Source of the DNA: an uncultured Clostridia bacterium
GTDB lineage: Bacteria; Bacillota; Clostridia; TANB77; CAG-508
Assembly: GCA_934167445.1 (NCBI GenBank)
Contig: CAKPKJ010000003.1
Coordinates: forward strand, 1-64,000
Reading direction: 5' to 3'
DNA: 64,000 bases
Made by a program: the position numbers and the translations under genes. Positions 1-8,893 of this stretch are shown one piece after another; position 1 is the stretch's first letter; the number at the start of each line of letters is the position of its first letter. The notes under the pieces were generated by a model. That model saw only the letters and a program-made list of their open reading frames with translations, searched no databases and was not told the origin of the DNA.

Positions 1-66
1 ATCTTCTTTTGATAGTCTTATATAAATTGCTACCTTGTATATTGTTTTTTCTATTTGTTCAAGCAT
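1..66 (-). CDS. Serine site-specific recombinase, N-terminal fragment (runs off the window)
   Basis: Only the first 22 codons are inside the window, starting at the ATG at 66 behind a strong ribosome binding site (AGGAGGGAGG, 71-80). The peptide contains KVAIYIRLSKED, the N-terminal beta strand and catalytic-serine segment of large serine recombinases of the kind carried by clostridial integrative elements; the serine in RLS would be the nucleophile. It marks the edge of a mobile element extending left of the window. The family is inferred from this short motif; the catalytic and zinc-ribbon domains are not visible. Confidence 0.7.
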   Translation of the reverse strand, partial: MLEQIEKTIYKVAIYIRLSKED

Positions 67-139
67 TTTTCCTCCCTCCTATGCTTGGATAAATACAATT
101 TGATTTTAAGTTTTATTATATCTTATTTTGAATAAAATT

Positions 140-253
140 TTAATGCTCAAAAATATCTTTTTTTAAGATATTAATTATTATGTGTTTTATTAATCCTTCT
201 AACTCTTCGCCCTTTTCGTCGAAGTATATATTGATTTTGAAAGTTTCACTCAT
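140..253 (-). CDS. Small 37-residue protein upstream of the recombinase
   Basis: This short frame runs from ATG at 253 to TAA at 140-142 and has a good ribosome binding site (AGGGAGAG) just upstream. The product begins MSETFKINIYFDEKGEELEG and ends with a hydrophobic LIKHIIINILKKD stretch. Its place directly before a serine recombinase recalls the small TnpW-like proteins that often precede such genes in clostridial transposons, but the resemblance is loose and I do not assign a function. Confidence 0.5.
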   Translation of the reverse strand: MSETFKINIYFDEKGEELEGLIKHIIINILKKDIFEH

Positions 254-348
254 ATTTATTCACTCTCCCTATACTATATATACATCTGTTTTCTTATAAA
301 AATTCTCCCTTACTCTAAATTTATTTTTAAATTTTTTAAATATGTCCA

Positions 349-439
349 CATTTGCTCATAAATAGTTTAAGGGTAGCTATGCGATAGTTTTCACTATCCC
401 ACACCTACCCTAGTTAGTAAAATATGTCATCTGTTTTGT
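349..439 (-). repeat. 91-bp direct repeat copy 1 with nested GAAA-loop hairpin
   Basis: It aligns without gaps to 1464-1554 at roughly 90 percent identity. The core at 371-410 folds on the minus strand as GGGTAG, internal loop, GATAGT, GAAA tetraloop, ACTATC, internal loop, CTACCC. There is no U-run after it, so it is not a normal terminator. It lies between the regulator remnant and the small protein and recombinase. Confidence 0.8.
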
Positions 440-475
440 TCAAAAGCATTGGTATTGCTGGTTTGTCTGATTATA

Positions 476-525
476 AAAAATGTCCAATTTAGAAGTTTAT
501 TTTACTCAAAAATTTGGACATTTTT
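476..525. terminator. Bidirectional hairpin terminator
   Basis: AAAAATGTCCAA (476-487) pairs perfectly with TTGGACATTTTT (514-525) around a loop of about 26 bases, with A- and T-runs at the two ends. It lies downstream of the response-regulator remnant on the minus strand. Confidence 0.55.
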
Positions 526-670
526 AGCTTATACATAATTTCATAAAAAGTACTGAAATATTTTGTTTTTGTATAATATTTTTACAAAATTTTTTATTTT
601 AAAATTTAGAGCAAATTACAAAACTCACATTTTAAAATTTAGTTTTAGCAACAATAATTGTAATTTGTAT

Positions 671-1325
671 TTAACCTTGACCTCTTTGGGTATTTATAAA
701 GTTTATAATTCCATTTTCCTCTAATTTTTTTCTTAATCTATTTACATTAACAGTCAAAGTATTATCATCTACAAATTCATCGGATTGCCATAATTCATCC
801 ATTATTTCATCTCGTGAAACAATTCTGCCTTTGTTATACATCATCAATTTCAAAATATGAAACTCATTTTTTGTTAATTCAATTTCTTTATCATTATTTT
901 TCAAATTTCCTTTTAATAAGTCTAAAGAAACACCTTTATACCTCTATACAGTCTAAATAATTTGCATTCTTAGTTCTCTTTAATACTGCCGAAATATGCC
1001 CTAGTAAAATCTGCATATTATATGGTTTTGTAATATAATCGTCTGTCCCTAAATTCATACTTACAATTTCATCCATATCATTATTTCTGCTAGTTACAAT
1101 GATGATTGGAGTTTCCGTTTTCTTTCTTAATTCTCTACATATATAAAATCCGTCATAATATGGTAGATTAATATCAAGTATAATTAAGTCCGTTTTATTT
1201 TCTATAATATCTTCTATTATATTTTGATAATTATCACTTGTTTCTGTTTCATAACCATACTTATTTAATAGTTCCATTAATTCTCTTTTTAATGTTTTAT
1301 CATCTTCTATTACAAATATTTTCAT
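671..1325 (-). pseudogene. OmpR/VncR-type response regulator, frameshifted
   Basis: The N-terminal part (1325 to 936) is a complete receiver domain with the acidic pair in IEDD, the phosphoacceptor in LIILDINLP, the conserved Thr in VTSRN and Lys in TKPY. The C-terminal part (about 925 to 671) is a winged-helix output domain (ELTKNEFHILKLM, LRKKLEE). The two are separated by a one-base insertion near 929-931: GAGGTAT is found where GAGTAT would keep the frame. The end is also abnormal, stopping at RGQG where relatives continue GYKL. Unlike the five CGG breaks elsewhere, no CGG triplet is present, so I read this as real decay. The usual partner histidine kinase gene is absent. Confidence 0.8.
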
Positions 1326-1463
1326 TAAATTACCTCTTTCTTTGTATATATGAAAAAATACTATATAGCTTTCAAGTTATTCTTTTGCTGTGCTTGATTA
1401 CTTGGTAGATTATATCCATTTTAAGACAGATGGAGAAAATTTCCTTTCTATGCCTGACAAAAG

Positions 1464-1554
1464 CATTTACTCATAAATATTTTAAAGGTAGTTATGCGAT
1501 AGTTTTCACTATCACACACCTACCCTAGTTAGCAAACTATGTCATCTACTTTGT
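1464..1554 (-). repeat. 91-bp direct repeat copy 2 with nested GAAA-loop hairpin
   Basis: This is the second copy of the 349-439 repeat. The GATAGT-GAAA-ACTATC hairpin is identical, and the outer stem differs by one change that stays pairable as G-U only in minus-strand RNA. Its first nine minus-strand bases are the last codons of the upstream ABC permease gene, so the element sits at the end of that operon and before the regulator gene. Confidence 0.8.
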
Positions 1555-2922
1555 ATCAATTAACAATTCTTTTGGATTCTTTCTTAAACTACTTATAGAT
1601 GATATCACTAAAGATATTATAAGTACAAAAGACATAAATAAAATTACGTATATCATTGATTTTGGTAATATATTAATATCTAAACTTGTTAAAGTTTTAT
1701 TAAAGCCGTCTACTTCTGCTCCTCCACCAAGTCCACTAGATGCTGATTGCTTTGCTATTTGTTTAGCTATGTTTCCAGTGACTTTATTTAATATATTATT
1801 TCCTATTATATTCCCTGTATAAACTGCTAAGAAATATGACCCTATATATGCAGGAATTGATATAAACAATAACTCAATAACAAATTGTCCAAAAATTTTC
1901 AATTTTGATATTCCTAATGATAGAAAAATTGCTATTTCTTTTTTTCTAGCATTCATCCATAAAAGTAATAATAATGAAACTGTAATACCTGCAAATATTA
2001 ATGAAGCAGCAAATAATTTGTTTGCTATTGAATATATACCAGATATTGATTGTTGTAGTGCTGGATAATTTGTTGAACTTTTAATTAAATTGTATTGTTT
2101 CCAATTTATATCAAGTTTTTTAATATTTTTAATGACTTGATCCAAATTTTTATCACCTTTTACAAAAAATGTTGCATCTTGATATACTGCAGTATCTTCT
2201 GTATTTCCATAAACTTTTGCAGCTGTATCTAAATCTGTTATTAATGTATTTTCGTAAAGTTCTTGTGCAGAAGTTACACTACTTTCATTGTGGCCATCGA
2301 AAATTCCTTTTATTTCTACTTCTAGTGTTTCATTTGCTCCTTTTTCATTATCTGCATCAAATAAATTGGACTTAATTTTTATTTTATCTCCAATTTTCAA
2401 ATTGTTTTTTTCAGCTAAGTCTTTATGCATTAAAATCTTACTTTTGTCATTTTCTTCTAAATGTTCTCCTTCTATTAATTTGTAAGCTCCTGACACAAAT
2501 TTATTTTCTTTTGATGAATCATTAACTCCTGTTAGCATAACTGTTCTTTTAAAATTTTCTGCTCTTTCTGGTGATTGATTTGCAATTGTTTTTTTAGTTT
2601 CTATAATATCATTATCTACCAAATCAGCTACACTATTTATTCTCTTTACAAAAGAGGAAATATCTTCAGATTCAGCTATTTTTTTTATGTCTTTTCCTTT
2701 TATATTTCCTCCACCTCTAGGTGTTCCAAGATTAACTCTTCTATTTATTTCCATAGAAAAACTATTTGTTATATTTTTAAAAGTTTCCTCTGAAGCTCTA
2801 TTAGTAGCATCTTTAATTGCCAAGCTAATCAGACTAAGTGTTGACATAGCCATAATAACTAATAATATTATTATTGATTTTAAACTTTTTCTTGTTACAT
2901 ATGCAAAAGCATTCTTTATCAT
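1546..2922 (-). CDS. FtsX/MacB-type ABC transporter permease (Vex3-like)
   Basis: About 458 residues starting at the ATG at 2922 behind AGGAGG. One N-terminal membrane helix (about residues 15-38) is followed by a large extracytoplasmic MacB-like domain (about 45-290) and three C-terminal helices (about 300-330, 345-375, 425-450): the FtsX fold. It is the last gene of a permease-ATPase-permease operon followed by a VncR-like regulator, the order of the pneumococcal vex123-vncRS locus. Such transporters export peptides or lipophilic compounds or give antimicrobial-peptide resistance; the substrate cannot be told here. The gene's end lies inside the 91-bp repeat. Confidence 0.85.
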   Translation of the reverse strand: MIKNAFAYVTRKSLKSIIILLVIMAMSTLSLISLAIKDATNRASEETFKNITNSFSMEINRRVNLGTPRGGGNIKGKDIKKIAESEDISSFVKRINSVADLVDNDIIETKKTIANQSPERAENFKRTVMLTGVNDSSKENKFVSGAYKLIEGEHLEENDKSKILMHKDLAEKNNLKIGDKIKIKSNLFDADNEKGANETLEVEIKGIFDGHNESSVTSAQELYENTLITDLDTAAKVYGNTEDTAVYQDATFFVKGDKNLDQVIKNIKKLDINWKQYNLIKSSTNYPALQQSISGIYSIANKLFAASLIFAGITVSLLLLLWMNARKKEIAIFLSLGISKLKIFGQFVIELLFISIPAYIGSYFLAVYTGNIIGNNILNKVTGNIAKQIAKQSASSGLGGGAEVDGFNKTLTSLDINILPKSMIYVILFMSFVLIISLVISSISSLRKNPKELLIDTK

Positions 2923-2933
2923 CAATATACCTC

Positions 2934-3578
2934 CTAATTAATTTTACTTATCTCTCTTAATTTTTTGTCACTTAATTCTAAAATAATATCAGCAGAATTT
3001 GCAACTTCCTTACTATGTGTTACAACTATTACACATTTATTTCTCTCTTTAGCCAATTTTTTTAATATTTCTATTATTTCTCCTGCAGTGTCACTATCAA
3101 GATTTCCTGTAGGTTCGTCAGCTAGAATTATTGGTGCTTCTGATGCTAATGCTCTTGCTATGGCTACTCTTTGCTGTTGACCACCAGATAGTTTCATTAC
3201 ATTTCTATTTATCTGACTTTTATCAAGTCCCAATTTTAACAAAATATCTTCTGATGCCTTTTTATTTACTAATCTAACATTTTCTATTGGTGTTAAATAA
3301 TCAATTAAATTATAATTTTGAAAAACTAATGTTATATTGTTTTTTCTATGATTACTATACCCTTTGTTCTCTATATCCTCATTTTTGAATAGAATTTGAC
3401 CTTTTTGTGGTTTGTCTAGTCCTGCTAATAATGAAAGTAATGTTGACTTTCCTGCCCCTGATTTTCCAATTATTGCATAAAATTGTCCAAGCTCAAATTT
3501 TTGGTTTACTGATGATAAAACTTTTTCTCTTGAATTCGAATAATTATATGTTACATTTTTTATTTCTAATATATCCAT
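2934..3578 (-). CDS. ABC transporter ATP-binding protein (Vex2/LolD-type)
   Basis: 214 residues, typical of the MacB/LolD ATPase family. Walker A is GKSGAGKST (about 38-46), the signature is LSGGQQQRVAIARAL (about 130-144), Walker B is ILADEPTGNLD (about 151-161) and the switch His is in VVTHS. It energises the two flanking FtsX-type permeases; the gaps are 9 and 11 bases and each gene has its own strong ribosome binding site, so the three are one operon transcribed leftwards. Confidence 0.92.
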   Translation of the reverse strand: MDILEIKNVTYNYSNSREKVLSSVNQKFELGQFYAIIGKSGAGKSTLLSLLAGLDKPQKGQILFKNEDIENKGYSNHRKNNITLVFQNYNLIDYLTPIENVRLVNKKASEDILLKLGLDKSQINRNVMKLSGGQQQRVAIARALASEAPIILADEPTGNLDSDTAGEIIEILKKLAKERNKCVIVVTHSKEVANSADIILELSDKKLREISKIN

Positions 3579-3587
3579 TGCAATCTC

Positions 3588-4865
3588 CTAACTTATCTTT
3601 GATAATATTTCTTTTGGTTTTTTTACTAATATCATTGCACTTGCAATAATAACTGATAAAACAATAATTACTATTAATATTCCATAACTTTGTAAAAATA
3701 TTGTAATATTTGATATTAAATTATCATTTTTTAGTAGATTATTAATATTTATTGTCGAATTATCAGAATTGATAAATCCACCTATTATTTGATTTAATAT
3801 CACATTTCCTAAAAATAAAGATGCTACTATAGATGGTAGTGATATAAATATTAACTCAAATATAAATTGAGCTATAATTTTTGCTTTACTTATTCCTATT
3901 GATAATAATATTCCTATTTCATAAATTCTTTCCCTTAGCCATAAAATTAATATTAATGATAAAACTATTATTCCTCCTGTCATAATTGAATATGTCATAA
4001 CCTTTATTATATGTTTTATCCCTTCTACAGATTCTAAGGTTTCTTCATATGCATCGTCATCTTTTTCGATATTGAATTGTGACCAATCAATTTTTATTTC
4101 TTTAATTTTATTTAATGCTATATTTGTATCTTTTGAACTATCTGAAATTATTTCAAGTTTATTTACAACTTTATTGTTTTCTGCTTTGTTTAATGCTGTT
4201 TGGCTTGATTCATAATCGATAAATACCATATTTTCACTAAAGTCTGATGTCATTCCTGTGTATTTTTCTTGTTTTTTTCCAGAAAAAATCCCAATAATCT
4301 CAAATTCATATTCTTTTTTTATTTCATTATTGTTTAAGTCAAATAATTTAAGACGAATTTTATCATTTAATTCTAAATTATTTTTTTTTGCCAGTTCTTC
4401 ATGTATAATAATTTTTTCTCTATCATCTTTTTCAATATGTCTACCTTTTATAAGAGTAAAAACTCCACTATTAAATAAATTGTTCTTTTCAGTATTGTTT
4501 GTGGCTTCTACTGAAAGTATATTCTTGAATTCTTCTGGCAAATCATCTCTTTCAACCATTTGTATTCCTTCTACTGCGTTAATATTAGTAGATTTTGCTA
4601 ATCCATCATATTGGCTAATTGTTTCTTTTATCTCTTTTATATTTTCTATTTCTTTAAATTGATTTATTTTAAAGTTCTCATTGTTGTTTTGTGTTATTGA
4701 TAAAGATGTATTTGATAACTTATATAAATTATTTTCTAAGTTGATTGTTGATTTCATTATGTTTAAACATGAGTATAAGCATGAAAGAACTATTGTTAAA
4801 ATAATAAATATAATAACTGTTCTACTCCTCTTTCTCAAGATATATGCTATAGCATTTTTTAACAT
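3588..4865 (-). CDS. FtsX/MacB-type ABC transporter permease (Vex1-like)
   Basis: 425 residues, first gene of the operon, with a clear ribosome binding site (AAAGGAG). One N-terminal membrane segment (about 15-37), an extracytoplasmic domain (about 40-275) and three C-terminal helices match the FtsX fold. It is a diverged paralogue of the permease at 1546-2922: both start with an (M)LKNA/IKNA-AYxxRK motif and share the KGRHIEKDD / EGEHLEEND segment. The two probably form a heterodimer around the shared ATPase. Confidence 0.85.
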   Translation of the reverse strand: MLKNAIAYILRKRSRTVIIFIILTIVLSCLYSCLNIMKSTINLENNLYKLSNTSLSITQNNNENFKINQFKEIENIKEIKETISQYDGLAKSTNINAVEGIQMVERDDLPEEFKNILSVEATNNTEKNNLFNSGVFTLIKGRHIEKDDREKIIIHEELAKKNNLELNDKIRLKLFDLNNNEIKKEYEFEIIGIFSGKKQEKYTGMTSDFSENMVFIDYESSQTALNKAENNKVVNKLEIISDSSKDTNIALNKIKEIKIDWSQFNIEKDDDAYEETLESVEGIKHIIKVMTYSIMTGGIIVLSLILILWLRERIYEIGILLSIGISKAKIIAQFIFELIFISLPSIVASLFLGNVILNQIIGGFINSDNSTININNLLKNDNLISNITIFLQSYGILIVIIVLSVIIASAMILVKKPKEILSKIS

Positions 4866-5577
4866 TTTTTAATCTCCTTTATACATATTTAATAGATTCG
4901 TTCTTTTTACTACTTTCCATCCAAAATAGTACTTCTGCTATCGTATTATCATAAGAAATATTATTTATTATAATTCTACACAAAAATAAATATTTTTGTC
5001 AATATCAAAAATATATTTATTTCAAAATTTTCGTGTGTAAAGTTTTTTTCTATAAACGAAATATACTAAATTGTATATATTGTTATATTTTAGGCTCTTT
5101 AGAGATTACTTTAGTGTCTGTAGATAATTACAAAAATTGCATATATATAACTAAAATTTTTATAAACAACTTAAATAAATCTAAATTTAATATAATGCAT
5201 TATTATCAATTACTTTTTTTCCGTTTTTATATAATATTCCATAAAAATTTAAAAAATATATAAATAAGGTTGCTGCAATCCTTTTTCAAAAGCTCTTACA
5301 TATAATTATAATTTCATAATAAATATAATTTAAAATCTAAAATTTGAAATTTATAAAATTATTTTAGTAAATTATATATTTTATATTTCTTTCTTAAATT
5401 ATTTCTAAAAATCATTTTAGAACATTGCGCAAAATATTTTACTACCTAATCTTCTATTTAAATTGTATTTATTTAAAATGTATATATCCGAAAATAAGGC
5501 TCTTCCCCCTACTCCACTCATTTTTATAAATTATCAATATGTTTAAAAATTTGTTGGTATTTATATATTATAACTTT
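4866..5577. other. Gene-free AT-rich intergenic region
   Basis: About 710 bases upstream of the ABC operon and downstream of the DUF362 gene. It is extremely A+T rich. I find no frame with both a ribosome binding site and a protein-like composition, and no convincing hairpin. It presumably holds the promoter of the leftward ABC operon, but I cannot single one out. Confidence 0.6.
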
Positions 5578-6462
5578 CTAATCTACATTTATTATTTTAT
5601 ATTTTCTTGAACCAAATCCAAGTTCACTCGCAGCTTCTATTGTGTGAACTCCATTCTGTCTTTCTACTCTTTTTACAAAATGATCTCTTCCGGTATCTTT
5701 AGAATTATATATTATATCGATACAAGCTTGGTCTATTGCAATAGGATCAGTGCTTGCTAAAATTCCGACATCCTTCATGCAAGGATCTTCGGCAACAGCA
5801 CAGCAATCGCAGTCCACAGACATATTGCACATAACATTTATATATACAATTTTCCCTTTAAACATATTGTGAACTGATGATGCAGCATCAGCCATGGCTT
5901 CTAAGAATCTATCTTGTTCAGGCAAATTATCCCATAGTTTTTCTTGATCTTTTGTTACTCCTGCAGAGTGAATCCAAGCTTTTCCTTCTGAAGAACCACA
6001 TCCAATTGATAATTGTTTTAATGCTCCTCCATATCCACCCATTGGATGTCCTTTAAAGTGTGATAATACTAGTATTGACTCATAATTTTGAAGGTGCTTA
6101 CCTACATAATTTTTTTTAAGAATTTTTCCATTTGGAATGTCTACTTCTAAATCATTTCCTTCTGAATCCATTATATCTACATCGAAATATTTTGTCCAAC
6201 CATGTTCTTCCATTAATTTTTCGTGTTTTTCGGTTGTATTTCTAGCTCCACCATATGCAGTATTGCATTCTACAACTGTTCCATTTACCTTTTCTACAAT
6301 TGCTTTTACAAATTCTGGTCTAATATAATTTTGATTACCTTTTTCTCCTGAATGTAACTTCACAGCTACTTTCCCTGGTAAATTTACTCCAAGAGTTTCA
6401 TACATTTTTACTACACTTTCTGGTGTAATTTGATTTGTGAAATATACTTTTGACTTTTCCAT
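5578..6462 (-). CDS. DUF362 domain protein
   Basis: 294 residues with a good ribosome binding site (GAAGGGATG). It matches the DUF362 family: an N-terminal KVAVKLHSGEKGNQNYIRP segment, a central HFKGHPMGGYGGALKQLSIG glycine-rich stretch and a cysteine cluster CNMSVDCDCCAVAEDPC (about 212-228) that may bind a metal or iron-sulfur cluster. The family's reaction is not firmly established; many members sit next to ferredoxin-like or redox genes. Here it follows the aldo/keto reductase by 38 bases and is almost certainly cotranscribed with it from the MerR-type promoter at 7660-7690. Confidence 0.85.
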   Translation of the reverse strand: MEKSKVYFTNQITPESVVKMYETLGVNLPGKVAVKLHSGEKGNQNYIRPEFVKAIVEKVNGTVVECNTAYGGARNTTEKHEKLMEEHGWTKYFDVDIMDSEGNDLEVDIPNGKILKKNYVGKHLQNYESILVLSHFKGHPMGGYGGALKQLSIGCGSSEGKAWIHSAGVTKDQEKLWDNLPEQDRFLEAMADAASSVHNMFKGKIVYINVMCNMSVDCDCCAVAEDPCMKDVGILASTDPIAIDQACIDIIYNSKDTGRDHFVKRVERQNGVHTIEAASELGFGSRKYKIINVD

Positions 6463-6500
6463 AATTAATCATCCCTTCTATAATTTTCTATAAGTATTGC

Positions 6501-7625
6501 TTATTTTTGTTCAAATGTTTGTGCCACCTTTTCTAGTTCATTTCTAATGTGTATATGTTGGGGGCAAACTTGTTCACATTTCCCGCATTTAATACATTCA
6601 GAAGCATGTTTTAATCCGTGATCATTTACTAGCCAATCTTCTTGATTTTTAGCGGCATTTAAATCTTTGTATAAAGTCAAATAATTCATTGCTGTGAACG
6701 AGCCCGAAATTCCTATTTTCATAGGACACACTTTAGCACAATAGTTGCAAGTTGTACATGGTATTAAAGGAATACTTTTTAATACTTTTTGAGCTTTTTT
6801 TATTGTTTTTTCTTCTTCCTTTGATAATTTTATAAAATCTTTCATATATGATAGGTTATCTTCCATTTGTTCGATGTTACTCATTCCTGATAGCACTGTA
6901 ATTATTTCATCTAAATTTGCTGCAAATTTTATTGCCCAAGATGCAACAGATACATTTGGATTTGCTTTCTCAAATATTTCCTGTACTGGCTTTGGCGGTT
7001 TGGCTAGCATTCCACCTTTTACTGGTTCCATTATGATAACTGGTTTTCCATATTTCCTTGCAACTTCATAACAAGCTTTAGATTGTATTGCTGGATTTTC
7101 CCAATCTGCATAATTTATCTGCAATTGTACAAATTCCATTTCTGGGTGTTTTTTTAATATTTCTTCTAATTCTTCTGGCGTGGAATGAAATGAAAATCCT
7201 GCATGTTTAATTTTCCCCTGTTTTTTCATATCTAGTATCCAATTCCACATATTAAAATCATCAAAAAATTTTGTTCTTCCTTCTCCTAAATTATGTAATA
7301 AATAAAAATCAAAATATCCTGCTCCTGTTTGTTTTAATGAAGTTTCAAATTGTGATATTGCTTCTTCTCTTGTTTTACAATTTATCCAAGCAGAATTTTT
7401 TGTCGCTAGTTGGAATTTCTCTCTAGGATATCTCTCAACTAATGCTTGTCTAATTGCATCTTCACTTCCAGTATATGCCCAAGCAGTATCAAAATAAGTA
7501 AATCCTGCTTCTAAAAATTTATCTACCATTATTTTTGTTTGTTCTATGTCGATCTTATTATCTTTTTGTGGTAATCTAAGTAGACCAAATCCTAATTTTT
7601 TAATATCTTCTCCTAAATATGACAT
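6501..7625 (-). CDS. Aldo/keto reductase with C-terminal 2[4Fe-4S] ferredoxin domain
   Basis: 374 residues. The N-terminal barrel (about 1-280) carries the aldo/keto reductase residues: Asp and Tyr in FDTAWAYTGSED, Lys in ATKNSAW and His in LLHNLGEG. The tail (about 290-370) has two cluster motifs, CTTCNYCAKVCP and CIKCGKCEQVCP, so it is a redox fusion that could pass electrons between a nicotinamide and ferredoxin-like partners. The substrate is unknown. It is first gene of a two-gene operon with the DUF362 protein. The promoter is of the MerR/AdhR-operator type, which fits induction by aldehydes or electrophiles; that is inference. Confidence 0.9.
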   Translation of the reverse strand: MSYLGEDIKKLGFGLLRLPQKDNKIDIEQTKIMVDKFLEAGFTYFDTAWAYTGSEDAIRQALVERYPREKFQLATKNSAWINCKTREEAISQFETSLKQTGAGYFDFYLLHNLGEGRTKFFDDFNMWNWILDMKKQGKIKHAGFSFHSTPEELEEILKKHPEMEFVQLQINYADWENPAIQSKACYEVARKYGKPVIIMEPVKGGMLAKPPKPVQEIFEKANPNVSVASWAIKFAANLDEIITVLSGMSNIEQMEDNLSYMKDFIKLSKEEEKTIKKAQKVLKSIPLIPCTTCNYCAKVCPMKIGISGSFTAMNYLTLYKDLNAAKNQEDWLVNDHGLKHASECIKCGKCEQVCPQHIHIRNELEKVAQTFEQK

Positions 7626-7642
7626 TTTTACTCCTCCACCTC

Positions 7643-7738
7643 GATATTTTTATATTATACTTATATAACTTTGAGTAGACTCTAAGTCAATGATATTTTA
7701 TATTATATTTATATAACTTTGTGTAGACTCTAAATTAA
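7643..7738. repeat. Tandem duplication of a promoter/operator block
   Basis: Two near-identical copies of about 48 bases (7643-7690 and 7692-7738) lie end to end. Both contain the spaced palindrome; copy 2 is slightly degenerate (CTTTGTGTAGACTCTAAA). This doubles the operator upstream of the aldo/keto reductase gene. Confidence 0.75.
7660..7690 (-). promoter_or_regulatory. MerR-type promoter with 19-bp spacer and palindromic operator
   Basis: On the minus strand: -35 TTGACT (7690-7685), 19-base spacer, -10 TATAAG (7665-7660). The spacer region holds the palindrome CTTAGAGT-CT-ACTCAAAG (7669-7686). A long spacer with a centred palindrome is the hallmark of MerR-family activation; the half-sites resemble those of AdhR/NmlR-type regulators. 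No merR gene is in the window. Confidence 0.65.
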
Positions 7739-7769
7739 TAGTTTTTGTAAAAAATTAATATTTATATTA

Positions 7770-8877
7770 TTAACTATTAATATAATTGTCTACCTTATTG
7801 CACAGCTGGTCTATATATTTGATTTTTAGCACATTTTTTTCAATAATATTTTTACGTAAGAATTCAATAACAATAGCAGCTATATATAGCATAACAATAG
7901 AACCAAATATATAAAATACAAATTGCCAATCTTGTTGTAATTTATCTAGTGTAAACCATTGTTTCCAAAGTATTGGTCTCATATAATCATTTTCATGTAA
8001 TAAATATACACCTAAACTTATTCCACCTAAATAGTTTATAATTTTACTATATTTTATTTTTAAATCTTTAAATATACAAAATAGAGAAATTGCAGGTAAT
8101 ACAATCCATATTGAATACATATCTCTATAATAACCAAATATCAAATTCCATAAATCACTTATGCTTGACTTCTTTATAAGTACTACCATTCCTGTTAAAA
8201 ATACATACCCACAAAGGATAATTAATGCATTTCTTTTGTTGTGCTTTTCGAAAAAATTAATTTTATATTTTTTAATATATCCTCCCAAAAGGTACAGATA
8301 GATAAACATAGCAATTTCAGTGCCTAATTGTAAATCTTTCATTAACTCATTTGCATAAAAAACTGTTGGTAATATTACTAAAACCATTGTTAATACTATC
8401 AAACATTTTTTGTAATATTCGTGGTCTATTGTATTTACAAATTTATTTAGAAATGGTGTTAGTAACATCAAATATAAGTATACTGTTATAAACCAGTAAT
8501 GATTATACATTAGAGGGAAGAAATTTTTTATTACTCCAAATAGATTAATTTTTTGTCCTAAGAAAATATTAAATATAAGCATGAAACCAATGGAATAGCA
8601 AAATAGTTGTAACCAAAGTACAAATATTTTTTTTGCTTTAAAAGGTTTGCCACATATAAAATATCCGAGTTATTAGTACATATGTTACAACTCCTATTTT
8701 GCCTCCAATTCCACCAATTATACCAAGTATCATACTAATATTGATATTATTTCCATCTAATACACCAGTATTAATGGATAAGTGGTAAAAAACTATCATA
8801 CACATTGCTATTATTCTTAATAATTCTATATTAGAATCTCTGTTACTTTTTCTTATTAATTGCATTTCCTTGTTCAA
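7770..8877 (-). CDS. Acyltransferase 3 family membrane protein, read through an in-frame CGG by +1 shift
   Basis: Multi-pass membrane O-acyltransferase (cell-wall or exopolysaccharide acetylation type). The N-terminal part has the family motif NIELLRIIAMCMIVFYHLSI; the C-terminal part has the NHYWFITVYLYLMLL segment and about eight further helices. In the start frame the gene stops at 8638, just after ACT CGG ATA. Skipping C8667 gives ITGYF followed by KAKKIFVLWLQLFCYSIGF, exactly the acyltransferase 3 continuation, joining the downstream frame without a stop. I place the start at a TTG (8877) behind GAAGG; an ATG at 8913 overlaps the PBP gene. The conserved Gly of ITGYF lies at the shift point. 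Polysaccharide substrate unknown. Confidence 0.8.
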
Positions 8878-8893
8878 TGTAAAACCTTCTTTT

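Noticed and set aside
925..935. Response-regulator frameshift as a sixth CGG site
   Set aside because: The break region has no CGG on the coding strand; it is a G insertion in GAGGTAT and the gene also has an abnormal end, so it looks like ordinary decay in a mobile region.
5033..5263. 76-residue open frame in the long intergenic region
   Set aside because: No ribosome binding site, composition dominated by Ile/Asn/Tyr/Phe as expected of random AT-rich DNA, no family resemblance.
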